Shown here: one piece after another, positions 30,011 to 39,586 of the stretch
Numbering within the stretch: position 1 is the first letter of the stretch
Layout: the number at the start of each line of letters is the position of its first letter
Source: Idiomarina abyssalis
Lineage (GTDB): Bacteria > Pseudomonadota > Gammaproteobacteria > Enterobacterales > Alteromonadaceae
NCBI RefSeq assembly: GCF_900116625.1
Contig: NZ_FPBE01000001.1
Coordinates: forward strand, 186,001 to 250,000
DNA length: 64,000 nt
Direction of reading: 5' to 3'
The notes under the pieces: model-generated
Database searches by the model: none
Told to the model about the DNA's origin: nothing
Seen by the model: the letters and a program-made list of their open reading frames with translations, nothing else
Translations under genes and position numbers: made by a program

Positions 30011-30659
30011 AATCTTGAGCGAGTCCCGTTTGTTGAAGAATGTTGCTGTAGGAAACTGAACTAGTGAAGTGTTTTATCACTGCATTAGCGGCTTCACTAA
30101 AGCTTTCAGGACCATTGAGATCCTTGGTTTGAATCATTTTTATGCCCGACAGCCCACAAGGGTTGATCCGGGCAAAGGGTTCCATATCCATATTGACGTT
30201 TAACGCCAACCCATGGAATGAACAGCCTTTACGAATACGCAGCCCTAACGAGCAAATTTTATCATTACCAACGTAGACACCCGGAGCATCGCGTCGAGCT
30301 TGAGCATCAATACGGTAATCGGCAAGAGTCCCGATAACCGTGTTTTCAATTTGATTGACTAACTGGCGGACACCGTAATTTAGGCGACGAATATTCAGAA
30401 GAAAATAAATAACGACCTGACCCGGGCCGTGGTAGGTTACCTGCCCACCTCTGTCGACTTGAATAACGGGAATATCGCCAGGAGCCAGAATATGCTCGGC
30501 CTTTCCGGCCTGCCCTTGGGTAAACACAGGGTCATGTTCAACCACCCACAGCTCGTCTGCAGTGTGTTCGTCGCGCTGGTCGGTGAATTGTTGCATAGCA
30601 TGCCATACGGGTTCGTATGGCTGCCTGCCTAATTCACGAATAATTAAGGTATCGTTCAT
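29994..30659 (-). CDS. lipB: Octanoyl-[acyl-carrier-protein]:protein octanoyltransferase
   Basis: Transfers octanoate from ACP to lipoyl domains, the step before LipA. The 221 residues hold the [12 protein letters not shown] motif (about 70-81) and the catalytic Cys/Lys pair in the [21 protein letters not shown] region. A perfect TATAAT on the minus strand (30666-30671) lies only 6 bases upstream of the ATG, and no Shine-Dalgarno is visible, so a leaderless transcript is possible besides read-through from ybeD. Confidence 0.96.
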   Translation of the reverse strand: MNDTLIIRELGRQPYEPVWHAMQQFTDQRDEHTADELWVVEHDPVFTQGQAGKAEHILAPGDIPVIQVDRGGQVTYHGPGQVVIYFLLNIRRLNYGVRQLVNQIENTVIGTLADYRIDAQARRDAPGVYVGNDKICSLGLRIRKGCSFHGLALNVNMDMEPFARINPCGLSGIKMIQTKDLNGPESFSEAANAVIKHFTSSVSYSNILQQTGLAQDYVKAS

Positions 30660-30703
30660 GCCGTCATTATAACGTTTGTCTAGAACAACGGCTAGTCTTG
30701 CAA

Positions 30704-30970
30704 CTACAGAACGTAGCGAACGTCGTCAATATCTGACAACGATCGATAAAGAATTTCAATATGTTCCTGACTTTCTACACGCACAGCGACAGAAACCGAA
30801 TGATAATTGCCTTTACTGCTAGGTTTTACCGAAGGAGAATAATCACCGGGAGCATGCTCCTGTAAAACTTCGACAACTTGATCAGGAAGGCTGGCACTGG
30901 CAACCCCCATCACTTTAAAAGTAAAGTGACAAGGGAAGTCTACCAGTTCATCAAAGCGTGTCTTTTGCAT
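30704..30970 (-). CDS. ybeD: YbeD-like protein (DUF493)
   Basis: A small ferredoxin-like-fold protein of 88 residues, starting [21 protein letters not shown] and containing [28 protein letters not shown], typical of the family. It sits between dacA and lipB as in E. coli. The molecular role is not established; a link with lipoate metabolism has been proposed from gene context. It follows dacA by 12 bases. Confidence 0.93.
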   Translation of the reverse strand: MQKTRFDELVDFPCHFTFKVMGVASASLPDQVVEVLQEHAPGDYSPSVKPSSKGNYHSVSVAVRVESQEHIEILYRSLSDIDDVRYVL

Positions 30971-30982
30971 CTATCTTAACCC

Positions 30983-32140
30983 TTATTCTTCACTAAACTG
31001 CTGTTTAATATAATCCATAATTTTCTTGAAGAAACCGCCTTCCTCAACTGCCTGCAGAGTCACTAGCGGGAAAGATGCGACATCTTCATCGTTCAACTGA
31101 AGGTAGACTGTTCCGACATGCTGGCCTTTTGATAATGGCGCTTGCAACTGCTGCTCAAGTTCAAAGTTAGCTTTCAATTTGTCGCGCTGGCCTTTCGGTA
31201 AAGTAATGACGACATCTTCACTGATTCCAAGTTCAACTTCGTCAAGGTCTCCCCCCCAAATGCGATGAGAAATAAAGCTTTCGCCAGCGCTATAGGCTTT
31301 GACGGTTTCGTAGTAGCGGAAACCGTAGTTAAGCAGCTTTTTACTTTCTACTTTACGAGCCTGTTCGCTGTTAGTCCCCATTACCACAGCAATTAAACGT
31401 GTGCCGTCTTCAACTGCAGATGAGACAAGGCTATAACCTGCTTCGTTGGTATGTCCTGTTTTTATGCCGTCTACGTTTAAGCTGCGGTCCCAAAGTAATG
31501 AATTACGGTTGTACTGCTTAATGTTGTTGAAAGTGAACGATTTTTCCGCATAAAGTGCGTACTCTTCCGGCGTTTCTTCAATTAAAGCACTGGCTAAGGT
31601 CGCCATGTCACGAGCAGAAACGTACTGATCGGGGTCTGGTAAACCGTGACTGTTTGAGAAGTGGCTGTCGTTCATGCCAATTTGTTCAGCGTAGTTATTC
31701 ATTAAGTCGGCGAATGCGTCTTCGCTGCCGGCAATATGCTCAGCCATAGCCACGCAGGCATCGTTACCTGACGAAATAATAATGCCGCGATTCAGGTCTT
31801 CCACGCTGATTTCTTTGCCAACCTCAATGAACATTTTTGAGGACTCAGGGAAGTTCTTTGCCCAGGCATTTTCGCTAATGGTAACCATGTCGTTTGAGCT
31901 AATACGGCCGGCAAGTATTTCTTTACCAATGATATAACTTGTCATCATTTTGGTCAGGCTTGCAGGAGGAAGGCTCTCAGCAGAGTTACCTTCGGCCAGA
32001 ACCTTACCCGTGGTGTGATCGATAAGTATGTAAGCTTTGGCGTTAATTGACGGCGCATTGGGAACCAATGACTGGGCCGCAAAACTTGCTGAGCTGAATA
32101 ATAGGGTTACAACTGTAAAAAGGTGACAAATTTTTTTCAT
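30983..32140 (-). CDS. dacA: D-alanyl-D-alanine carboxypeptidase (PBP5/6 type)
   Basis: Trims the terminal D-Ala from peptidoglycan side chains in the periplasm. From ATG 32140 it has 385 residues: a signal peptide (KKICHLFTVVTLLFSSASFA), the active-site SLTK (Ser61 to Lys64), SGN (ISSGNDACVAM) and KTG (DGIKTGHTNEAG), then the C-terminal PBP5 beta domain and a terminal amphipathic helix (FFKKIMDYIKQQF) for membrane anchoring. A nine-codon upstream extension to 32167 is in frame but would spoil the signal peptide. Confidence 0.96.
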   Translation of the reverse strand: MKKICHLFTVVTLLFSSASFAAQSLVPNAPSINAKAYILIDHTTGKVLAEGNSAESLPPASLTKMMTSYIIGKEILAGRISSNDMVTISENAWAKNFPESSKMFIEVGKEISVEDLNRGIIISSGNDACVAMAEHIAGSEDAFADLMNNYAEQIGMNDSHFSNSHGLPDPDQYVSARDMATLASALIEETPEEYALYAEKSFTFNNIKQYNRNSLLWDRSLNVDGIKTGHTNEAGYSLVSSAVEDGTRLIAVVMGTNSEQARKVESKKLLNYGFRYYETVKAYSAGESFISHRIWGGDLDEVELGISEDVVITLPKGQRDKLKANFELEQQLQAPLSKGQHVGTVYLQLNDEDVASFPLVTLQAVEEGGFFKKIMDYIKQQFSEE

Positions 32141-32196
32141 TGGAATTATCTTTATCTTATCGGTCAAAAGGTGAATCGAGTGCGTAATGGGGCCGG

Positions 32197-32225
32197 ATTA
32201 TATCAGTTATGATGCTTAGCGTCAG
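32197..32225 (-). promoter_or_regulatory. Candidate dacA promoter
   Basis: On the minus strand CTGACG (32225-32220) and a perfect TATAAT (32202-32197) with a 17-base spacer, spanning the rlpA stop. It gives dacA-ybeD-lipB-lipA an own start inside the larger cluster. Confidence 0.55.
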
Positions 32226-33030
32226 GAGTATCGGACTGACTTTGCGCTGCCTTTACGCGAAAAGCTTCCGGGTATCCTGAAGACCGTATTTGCTCCAGCA
32301 AATCGTAGCTGTCATCTTCTGAAACCGGACCCAGCATTAATTTATGTAGACCATGACTTTGTTCAGTAGTTGCAATCTCCTGAAACTTCGGCGGTAAGTC
32401 GTGTTTTAATTGCGATAAACGGTCAGGGTTTGACGATGCCACTAGTTGAATGAGGTAGTCAGGCCGGTTTTCTGCGGCTGTTTTTTGTGCAGCAGGCATG
32501 GGAGTATTCAAGCTTATAGCCTCAATTCTGACCGGAGCTGTGCCACTGTCTAACATGTCTAGCTTATAGGCTGCAGCGAAGGATAAGTCGATAATACGTT
32601 CCGGATGAAACGGACCTCGGTCATTCACTCTGACCACAACGCTACGGTCATTTCTCAGGTTAGTGACTTTAACGTAGGTTGGCAGAGGCAGGCGTGTATG
32701 CGCAGCGGACATGCTGTACATGTCATAATACTCGCCATTAGAAGTCAGGTGCCCGTGAAACTTATTGCCGTACCAGGAAGCGTAACCTTCCTCGACATAG
32801 CCTGCTGCACTTTCCATGACTTCATAGTCATTACCCAGTACCCGGTAGTCACGGTTGCCTTGAGGACTAATAGGTTCGTGAACAGGAACGGCATTACGCA
32901 GTTCCGACTCGTTAGGTAGCCGGGTGGGGGCGCTGTCTTTGTGTTGACTGTAGCGACCCGTTGGCGAATTTGAACAACTGCTGAGCAGAAAGGTACTCAG
33001 CAGTAATATCAATAAGCTATTCCACTTCAT
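32203..33030 (-). CDS. rlpA: Septal ring lipoprotein RlpA (endolytic transglycosylase-like)
   Basis: 275 residues with a lipoprotein signal (lipobox LLSSC), a double-psi beta-barrel domain (about 85-165, EEGYASWYGNKFHGHLTSNGE and VVRVNDRGPFHPERIIDLSFAAA, with the catalytic-type Asp), and a C-terminal SPOR domain (about 190-265) that binds denuded glycan strands at the septum. In Pseudomonas RlpA cleaves such strands. It overlaps mltB by 14 bases. Confidence 0.94.
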   Translation of the reverse strand: MKWNSLLILLLSTFLLSSCSNSPTGRYSQHKDSAPTRLPNESELRNAVPVHEPISPQGNRDYRVLGNDYEVMESAAGYVEEGYASWYGNKFHGHLTSNGEYYDMYSMSAAHTRLPLPTYVKVTNLRNDRSVVVRVNDRGPFHPERIIDLSFAAAYKLDMLDSGTAPVRIEAISLNTPMPAAQKTAAENRPDYLIQLVASSNPDRLSQLKHDLPPKFQEIATTEQSHGLHKLMLGPVSEDDSYDLLEQIRSSGYPEAFRVKAAQSQSDTPDAKHHN

Positions 33031-33988
33031 TCTTCAGTTGCTCACTAAACTGATAGACGGCCATCGCATATAAAGGGCTATGGTTATATCGCGTAATAAC
33101 ATAGAAGTTATCGTACGCTAACCAGTATTCATGGGCTTGTTCGGTTTCAAACTCGAAAACTCGCACTTTAGTCTCTTCATTGACTGCGCTGTGAGATGGA
33201 AGTTCATAGCCTTTACTTTCTATATCAGAGCGCTTTAGGTTTGGCTTCATACCGTCACTGACCAGGTCTTTCCAGTTTTGCGATTCATCAAGTGGCTGAG
33301 CAACAGGCTGCCCTTGTTGCCATTTATGCTTCGCAAAGTAATTCGCGACACTGCCTATGGCATCGACCGGATTGGTTAAAATGTCTCGCTGACCGTCGCC
33401 ATCAAAATCGACGGCATAGTGGCGGTAACTGGACGAAATAAACTGTCCGAATCCCATAGCACCTGCATATGAACCCTTGGCTTCACTGACGTTCCAGCCT
33501 TCTTCGGAGGCTAACTGGAAAAATTCACCAAGTTCAGAGCGAAAGAATTTTGAACGGGGAGGGTAGTGAAAACCTAAAGTGTAAAGTGAATCAAGGACAG
33601 AGTATTTGCCCATATAACTACCATAAAAGGTTTCAACGCCAATTATAGCAACGATGATTTGTGCCGGAACGCCATATTCTTGCTCAGCGCGCTCAAGCGT
33701 ATCTTTATGTTCGCGCCAAAATTTAACACCCGACTCAAGACGCTTTTCCGTGAGGAAAATAGGGTAATATTGATACCAGGGTTTGGCTTCCCATGGGCGC
33801 TGGATTGCTTCAAGCACTTCTTCATTTTTGTTGGCTTTTGAAAGCCATTGACGAACTTTGTCTTCATCAAGCTGATGTTCTTGAACCTGATCTTGAATAA
33901 AATCTTCAACTTCACTCGACTGCTGTTGAGCCGTTGCATAAAAACTGGTTGTCGCGGTAAGCAAAGCTAACCCAAATAAAGCGCGCAT
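33017..33988 (-). CDS. mltB: Membrane-bound lytic murein transglycosylase B
   Basis: Cleaves peptidoglycan glycan strands with formation of 1,6-anhydro ends. From ATG 33988 it has 323 residues: a signal peptide (RALFGLALLTATTSFYATA), then the MltB fold with the catalytic Glu in IVAIIGVETFYGSYMGKY, SYAGAMGFGQFISSSYR, and DFDGDGQRDI. The start at 33988 has AGGGG five bases upstream; an in-frame ATG at 34009 would add seven residues before the signal peptide. No lipobox is visible, so despite the name it is probably soluble in the periplasm. Confidence 0.94.
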   Translation of the reverse strand: MRALFGLALLTATTSFYATAQQQSSEVEDFIQDQVQEHQLDEDKVRQWLSKANKNEEVLEAIQRPWEAKPWYQYYPIFLTEKRLESGVKFWREHKDTLERAEQEYGVPAQIIVAIIGVETFYGSYMGKYSVLDSLYTLGFHYPPRSKFFRSELGEFFQLASEEGWNVSEAKGSYAGAMGFGQFISSSYRHYAVDFDGDGQRDILTNPVDAIGSVANYFAKHKWQQGQPVAQPLDESQNWKDLVSDGMKPNLKRSDIESKGYELPSHSAVNEETKVRVFEFETEQAHEYWLAYDNFYVITRYNHSPLYAMAVYQFSEQLKNEVE

Positions 33989-34001
33989 AGGAATCCCCTG
34001 T

Positions 34002-35120
34002 TTAGCCATTTTTCATTACCAGGCGATGGTGGGTCGCAATGGACATCAAAATGCCAAACCCGGCCATCAGCGTCACCATTGAGGTGCCCCCGTAACTGAT
34101 TAAAGGTAATGGTACCCCAACCACAGGTAAGAGTCCTGAAACCATACCAATATTTACAAAAACATAAACGAAGAAAGTCAGTGTCAAAGAGCCCGCCAAG
34201 AGTTTGCTAAAAATATCCTGTGTCTGCAGAGCAATAATTAAGCCTCGTAAAATGACAAAGCCATAGAGGGCAAGCAGAAGGATAACCCCGGTAAGCCCAA
34301 ACTCTTCGCTAAACACTGAGAAGATAAAGTCTGTATGGCGTTCAGGTAAAAACTCTAGCTGAGACTGCGTGCCTTGCAACCAGCCTTTGCCATCTATGCC
34401 ACCAGAGCCGATGGCTATTTTTGACTGGATAATGTGGTAACCGGAACCCAGAGGATCCCGCTCAGGGTTCAAAAAAGTTAATACGCGTTGGCGCTGGTAA
34501 TCGTGCATAAGATAAAACCAGAGAACCGGCGTAAATGCGGCAGCTGTAATTCCAGCAATGGTGACAAGCTTCCAACTGAGCCCGGCAAGGAAAATAACGA
34601 AAAGCCCTGCGCAGGCTACGAGTAATGAGGTCCCTAAATCCGGTTGTCGAGCAATGAGTAAAGTGGGAATAATAACCAGAACTAAAGCACCAAACAGCCG
34701 GTAAATTGAAGGCGGAATAGGACGCTGGTTCATATACCAGGCCAACATTAGTGGCATGGCTAACTTCATAATCTCTGATGGTTGTATGGTTAACGGGCCA
34801 ATATCCAACCAGCGTTGTGCGCCTTTTCCCATTTCGCCAAAAGCAAGTACGGCGATTAGTAACAGTACTCCCACAATAAAAGCAGGCACTGCAAAACGTG
34901 ACAGAGCGCGGGGAGGAATTTGCGCAACGATGAAAAGGACGACAAATGACAGACCAATGCGAACGGATTGTCTTTTTACAACATCAATGTCCTGACCTGC
35001 AGCGCTGTAGATAACAAAGAGGCTGACAATCGACAGGATGATCAAAGGGAGAAGAAGCGGTCCATCAATGTGGAGCTTCTTTAGTAACGGATTGCGTTGG
35101 CGCTCTTCAGTCGTCAGCAT
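34002..35120 (-). CDS. rodA: Rod-shape SEDS glycosyltransferase RodA (MrdB)
   Basis: Peptidoglycan polymerase of the elongasome, partner of PBP2. From ATG 35120 it has 372 residues with about ten membrane helices and the SEDS motifs RQPDLGTSLLV (near 165), SQLEFLPERHTDFIFSV (near 260) and GVPLPLISYGGTS (near 335). The start inside the last codons of mrdA (14-base overlap) is preferred; a longer frame from 35231 would run deep into mrdA and lacks family support. Confidence 0.96.
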   Translation of the reverse strand: MLTTEERQRNPLLKKLHIDGPLLLPLIILSIVSLFVIYSAAGQDIDVVKRQSVRIGLSFVVLFIVAQIPPRALSRFAVPAFIVGVLLLIAVLAFGEMGKGAQRWLDIGPLTIQPSEIMKLAMPLMLAWYMNQRPIPPSIYRLFGALVLVIIPTLLIARQPDLGTSLLVACAGLFVIFLAGLSWKLVTIAGITAAAFTPVLWFYLMHDYQRQRVLTFLNPERDPLGSGYHIIQSKIAIGSGGIDGKGWLQGTQSQLEFLPERHTDFIFSVFSEEFGLTGVILLLALYGFVILRGLIIALQTQDIFSKLLAGSLTLTFFVYVFVNIGMVSGLLPVVGVPLPLISYGGTSMVTLMAGFGILMSIATHHRLVMKNG

Positions 35121-37002
35121 TAGTGTTTTCCTGCTGTTTATTGCCGTTATTAAAGCGAGTATGCCAAAGATCAAGCATTTTTCTTGCGACCGGAGCTGCC
35201 ACGCTTCCGCCGCCACCCAGAGAGTTTTCAATGGTTACCACAACAATAACTTTGGGGTCATCAGCTGGTGCATAACCGACATACATAGCGTTGTCCCGGT
35301 AGCGTTCTGCGATATCTTCGGCATTGTATTCTTCTTCTTGTCCCAGGCTTCTTACCTGAGCAGTCCCTGTTTTTCCCGCGGATGAATAGGGGGCGTCTTT
35401 AAAGGCAGACTGCGCTGTTCCTTTTTGCTCCATGTTAACGTTACGCATTGCTTTAGTAATGATTTCCCAGTTATTACTGTCCTTTAACTTTAAAGGTTCG
35501 CGATGAGTAATTAACGCCTCTTCAAATTCGCCGTCCTGTATTTTGCCTTTCAGTAGACGAGGAACCAGGTGTTCGCCTTTATTTGCAACCATTGCGGTAG
35601 CTACCGCCAATTGCATTGGCGTTGCCGTCCAGTAGCTTTGACCTATACCGACCGATAGTGTTTCGCCAGCGTACCAGGGCTGGCCAAAGCGGGCTCGTTT
35701 CCAGCCGCGAGATGGCATCAGAGCGGATACTTCTTCATGGAGATCAATACCGGTTTTCTGACCAAACCCAAACTGTTCCATAAAGCTGGATATTTTATCG
35801 ACCCCCAGTTTTAAAGCTAAGTCGTAGTAGAAGGTGTCGCAACTTTCAGTAATTGCTGCTTCTACATCAACCCAACCGTGCCCCCAGGCTAGCCAGTCCC
35901 GGTAACGCCTGTCGACACCTTTAATTTCAAACCAGCCGGGGTCCCAGATGCGGGTTTTTTCTGTAATGGTTCCGTCTTCTAATCCAAGCAGACCAATTTG
36001 CGGTTTTACTGTCGATGCAGGGGGGTAAGCGCCCTGAGTAACCCGGTTAAGCAGAGGACTTTGGGTTGAGTTTAATAAAGATTGATACTGCTTGACGGAA
36101 ATACCGTTAACGAACCAGTTAGGATCATAACTCGGCGTACTGGTCATGGAGAGAATTCCGCCGGTTGTTGCATCCATTAAAATAATAGAGCCTCGTTGTT
36201 CGCCCAATAATTCAGCCGCTTTGCGTTGCAACTCAAGGTCCAGTTCTAAGACAATATCCTGACCGGGTGTTGGCGCTTCTATACTGAGTGTGCGCACAGC
36301 TCGACCACGGTTATTAACTTCAACACTCTGGTAACCAACTTCACCGTGTAATTCTTTTTCGTAGTACTTCTCAATGCCGAGTTTTCCAATGGTTCTGCTG
36401 GCTGCGTAGTTGGGTAACTCTCCACTTTCACGGAGTTTCTCGACATCGTTACGATTAATTTTCGCAACGTAACCCACGGCGTGCGTTAACAGTTCCTTGT
36501 GAGGGTAGTTACGTATTAGCCGTGCTTCAATACTAACGCCCGGATATTTATGTTGCTGCGCTGCAAAGATAGCAAGCTGCTGCTCATTCAGGTCGTCCAG
36601 TAGGGGGACATTGTTAAAGCGCCGCTGGTTTTTCAGGTTCCGATAAAAACGATCAATAGTGGTATCCGGAAAGCTCAGCAATTTCTGAAGTTGACTCAGG
36701 GTGGTGTCCAAATCATCGATTTCTTCAGGAGTGACATCTAAACTATAAATAGGAGTGTTTTCAGCAAGCAAAACGCCGTTACGGTCATAGATTAAGCCCC
36801 TGTTAGGTGCCAGCGGCAGCAGCTTTATCCGGTTATCGTTGGAACGGGTCTGAAGTTCATTATGTTCACTAACCTGCAAGTGATACATGTTGGACGCTAA
36901 CGCAACAAAAGCGGCCACGACAATCACCATCGCGACTAAAACGCGACGCCCAAAAACGGCTGCTTCGGTATCATGATCACGTATGTGGGTGCGCTGACGC
37001 AT
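35107..37002 (-). CDS. mrdA: Penicillin-binding protein 2 (elongation-specific transpeptidase)
   Basis: Cross-links peptidoglycan during cell elongation. The 631 residues have one N-terminal membrane helix (about 21-43), the pedestal domain, and a transpeptidase domain with Ser330 in STVK, the SCD form of the second motif (ESCDTFYY), and KTG at 544-546 (AGKTGTAQV). Positions match E. coli PBP2 closely. It lies 8 bases behind rlmH and overlaps rodA. Confidence 0.97.
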   Translation of the reverse strand: MRQRTHIRDHDTEAAVFGRRVLVAMVIVVAAFVALASNMYHLQVSEHNELQTRSNDNRIKLLPLAPNRGLIYDRNGVLLAENTPIYSLDVTPEEIDDLDTTLSQLQKLLSFPDTTIDRFYRNLKNQRRFNNVPLLDDLNEQQLAIFAAQQHKYPGVSIEARLIRNYPHKELLTHAVGYVAKINRNDVEKLRESGELPNYAASRTIGKLGIEKYYEKELHGEVGYQSVEVNNRGRAVRTLSIEAPTPGQDIVLELDLELQRKAAELLGEQRGSIILMDATTGGILSMTSTPSYDPNWFVNGISVKQYQSLLNSTQSPLLNRVTQGAYPPASTVKPQIGLLGLEDGTITEKTRIWDPGWFEIKGVDRRYRDWLAWGHGWVDVEAAITESCDTFYYDLALKLGVDKISSFMEQFGFGQKTGIDLHEEVSALMPSRGWKRARFGQPWYAGETLSVGIGQSYWTATPMQLAVATAMVANKGEHLVPRLLKGKIQDGEFEEALITHREPLKLKDSNNWEIITKAMRNVNMEQKGTAQSAFKDAPYSSAGKTGTAQVRSLGQEEEYNAEDIAERYRDNAMYVGYAPADDPKVIVVVTIENSLGGGGSVAAPVARKMLDLWHTRFNNGNKQQENTNADD

Positions 37003-37010
37003 TGTTATTA

Positions 37011-37481
37011 TTATTCTCTATGGTACGGATGATTGTTATTTAGGCTCCAGGCCCTATATAAACTCTCTGCGACAATTAACCTTACCACTGGATGGGGCAG
37101 AGTGAGTTTAGACAATGACCAGCGTTGTTCAGCTGCAGCCAGGCACTCATCAGAGAGGCCTTCGGGTCCGCCTATCAACAGAGTGACATCTCTGCCATCC
37201 ATTTGCCACTTTTCTAACTGTTGAGCAAGTTTAGGTGTGTCCCAGGCCTGACCTGTGACCTCTAAAGTGACAATTCGGTTCCCTTTAGGTATTGCTTGCA
37301 GAAGTAATTTACCTTCTTGCTGCATAACGCGCTTTAAATCCGCTTTGCGGGTACGTTTTTGAGCAGCAATTTCATGTAAAACCAGTTTGCAATCTGCCGG
37401 GAACCGCTTTTTGTATTCGTTAAAGCCTTCAGTAACCCACGTGGGCATTTTGGTGCCAACGGCGAGTAATTGAATTTGCAC
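37011..37481 (-). CDS. rlmH: 23S rRNA (pseudouridine-1915-N3)-methyltransferase
   Basis: SPOUT-class methyltransferase acting on helix 69 of 23S rRNA in the assembled 70S ribosome. 156 residues (E. coli 155), with the knotted SAM site [15 protein letters not shown] (near 101-115) and the C-terminal [21 protein letters not shown] block ending in NNHPYHRE. It directly abuts rsfS. Confidence 0.97.
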   Translation of the reverse strand: MQIQLLAVGTKMPTWVTEGFNEYKKRFPADCKLVLHEIAAQKRTRKADLKRVMQQEGKLLLQAIPKGNRIVTLEVTGQAWDTPKLAQQLEKWQMDGRDVTLLIGGPEGLSDECLAAAEQRWSLSKLTLPHPVVRLIVAESLYRAWSLNNNHPYHRE

Positions 37482-37802
37482 TTACTGGCCCCAGAGTTTT
37501 TCTAATTGATAGAAATCGCGAATGCTATCCTGCATTACATGCAACACGACATCACCAAGGTCAACCAAAACCCACTCAGATTGTTCACCACCTTCAACGC
37601 CAATTGGAGGTGTACCAGCATGTTTCGCCTCTGTAGCGACATGTTCAGCAATACTTCGTACATGCGTTTTCGAGCTGCCAGAGCAGATGATCATGTAGTC
37701 AACAACGTCAGTTTTATCATGAACATCTAAAATTTGAACGTCACGACCTTTAAGATCATCGATTTTATCAATGACAAATTCACGCAATTCTTCTGCCTGC
37801 AA
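37482..37802 (-). CDS. rsfS: Ribosomal silencing factor RsfS
   Basis: Binds L14 on the 50S subunit and blocks subunit joining in starvation. 106 residues (family 105), with KGRDVQILDVHDKTDVVDYMII, the SSKTHVRSIAEHV motif, and GEQSEWVLVDLGDVVLHVM. It sits between nadD and rlmH as in E. coli, with no bases between its stop and rlmH. Confidence 0.97.
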   Translation of the reverse strand: MQAEELREFVIDKIDDLKGRDVQILDVHDKTDVVDYMIICSGSSKTHVRSIAEHVATEAKHAGTPPIGVEGGEQSEWVLVDLGDVVLHVMQDSIRDFYQLEKLWGQ

Positions 37803-37865
37803 AAGATTTTCTCCGATTTGAGGATTAAAACCCGAAGTTTAACAGAAATTAAGAAAAGTGTTCAG

Positions 37866-38495
37866 TCACAAATACAGCTGATGTTGTCTTATGTAGTCAT
37901 AAACACTGGAGGGTAGAGGCAGGTTAGGCTTGCGTTGCTGCAATTGTTTGCGTAGTTCAGTCGCTGAAACATCAACCATCGGGGTTTCTGCAATATAAAC
38001 ATAACCTGAAGACTGTTCGGTTAAATCTTTTTTGTGTTTCGTCAGATGCGTTGCAATAAAGGACTTTAGCTCGTCATCCTGAGGGCTGAAGTCTACGCCG
38101 GCTCGCGGCATAACAATCAGGTGTGCGTTATCGGTAAGCTGTGTCCAGTTATGCCATTTATGGAGACTCATTAAGGAATCCATACCCATAACAAAGAGCA
38201 GAATGTCATTGGGAAAGCGCTCTTTAAACTCGCTTAATGTATGAGCGGTGTAGGAAAGGCGGTCTTGTTTTAATTCCCAGTTTTCAGCCGTAAAGGCAGG
38301 GTGTTGCTGACAGGCAAGCTTCACCATTTCCAGTCTTTGCCGGGCACTGGCGCAGGGTTGAGACCGGTGCGGAGGCACGGCGCTTGGCATGAGCGACAAA
38401 GTAGCAATGTCCAGTTCATCGACCAGAGCTGAGGCTGTTTCTAAATGTCCGTTGTGAATGGGATCAAAAGTTCCGCCAAAGAATGCTCGTATCAT
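37866..38495 (-). CDS. nadD: Nicotinate-mononucleotide adenylyltransferase
   Basis: Adenylates nicotinate mononucleotide in NAD synthesis. 209 residues, with the nucleotidyltransferase motif GGTFDPIHNGHL (8-19), the PSAVPPHRSQ loop and the C-terminal SATELRKQL version of the ISSTxIR motif. It overlaps holA by 4 bases (ATGA). Confidence 0.96.
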   Translation of the reverse strand: MIRAFFGGTFDPIHNGHLETASALVDELDIATLSLMPSAVPPHRSQPCASARQRLEMVKLACQQHPAFTAENWELKQDRLSYTAHTLSEFKERFPNDILLFVMGMDSLMSLHKWHNWTQLTDNAHLIVMPRAGVDFSPQDDELKSFIATHLTKHKKDLTEQSSGYVYIAETPMVDVSATELRKQLQQRKPNLPLPSSVYDYIRQHQLYL

Positions 38496-39574
38496 AAATG
38501 AATAAACTGCTCATTAGGCTCAATGCCGTGACTAAATACAGAAAGAGTCTGATTAATGGCATCAGCGTTGTTGCAGCAAAGTAAACTGAGAAGGTGCGTT
38601 GTTAGAATCAGAGGTGACTCGCCGCTGTCGAGCTTTAATGCAGCCTCGATTCTTTCAATAAGTCTTTGTGCGCCAAGCACCGTTTTTTGGCTCAGCTGAG
38701 AGGCTCGTTTATGATAGCCGGGTTGCTGATTCGGCCAAATCATAAACTGCCGGAACAGGGCGTTTGTATCAGCCTGTGTTTGTTGCGCCTTTTGCAGAGC
38801 CGATAACAGTTGCACCTCGCGTTGGAGGATCCAGATGAGCCGATGGAAATCGTTTTCTTCATCTAACAAGCGATTTAACCGATGCAAAGCGCCTTCGTAG
38901 TCCTGTTGCTGAATACTCTCCTGAAGCGCAAATACGCTGAAGCGGCTAACATCATCAATAGATGTTTGCAGAAATTCTTCGGTAATGATTCCGTCATTGC
39001 TCAGAAGTTGCCACTTACTGAGCTCCTGATCCAGAGCTAATAAGTTGCCTTCAAACCAGTCTGATAACTTTTCAGGAACGCCTGTAGCTAAGGTTAATTG
39101 ATAACGTTGAGCTCGTTGATGAATAAATGCCGGCAGTTGGGATTTATCCGGGCTTTGTGTCCGGACTAAAGGGCCGCGTTCCGCCAGCGCTTTGAACCAG
39201 CGGCTGTTTTGAGTTTCTTTTTTAAGGCGATCACCAATAACAACGAATATGTCGTTTTCAGACTGATTTTGTGCATATTCTGTTAAAGCCGCAGAGCCGT
39301 CACGACCCGGCTTATTATCCGGAAGCTCAAGTTCCAGCAAACGTTTATTCCCGAACAGGCTCATTGACTGTTCACCGGAAGAAAGCTGCTGCCAGTCAAA
39401 GTCCTTACTTTGCAGCCAGTGTATGCGTTCGAGATCATCCGAGGATAAGTACTTGCGAATGCTACTTAGTGCGTCATTCCTGAGTAAAAGGTCATCACCA
39501 AATACCAACAAAACGGATGGAGCGCCATTTTGCTGCAAGTAGTGTTCAAGCTTTTCAGGATAAATGGTTTGCAT
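38492..39574 (-). CDS. holA: DNA polymerase III subunit delta
   Basis: Clamp-loader subunit that opens the sliding clamp. The 360 residues follow the delta family: an N-terminal Rossmann-like domain (VLLVFGDDLLLRNDALSSIR, LELPDNKPGRDG), a middle domain, and a helical collar domain (DEENDFHRLIWILQREVQLL). Sequence conservation in this family is low, but length and the lptE-holA-nadD context are decisive. Confidence 0.94.
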   Translation of the reverse strand: MQTIYPEKLEHYLQQNGAPSVLLVFGDDLLLRNDALSSIRKYLSSDDLERIHWLQSKDFDWQQLSSGEQSMSLFGNKRLLELELPDNKPGRDGSAALTEYAQNQSENDIFVVIGDRLKKETQNSRWFKALAERGPLVRTQSPDKSQLPAFIHQRAQRYQLTLATGVPEKLSDWFEGNLLALDQELSKWQLLSNDGIITEEFLQTSIDDVSRFSVFALQESIQQQDYEGALHRLNRLLDEENDFHRLIWILQREVQLLSALQKAQQTQADTNALFRQFMIWPNQQPGYHKRASQLSQKTVLGAQRLIERIEAALKLDSGESPLILTTHLLSLLCCNNADAINQTLSVFSHGIEPNEQFIHL

Positions 39575-39586
39575 TGCTTTAAGGTT

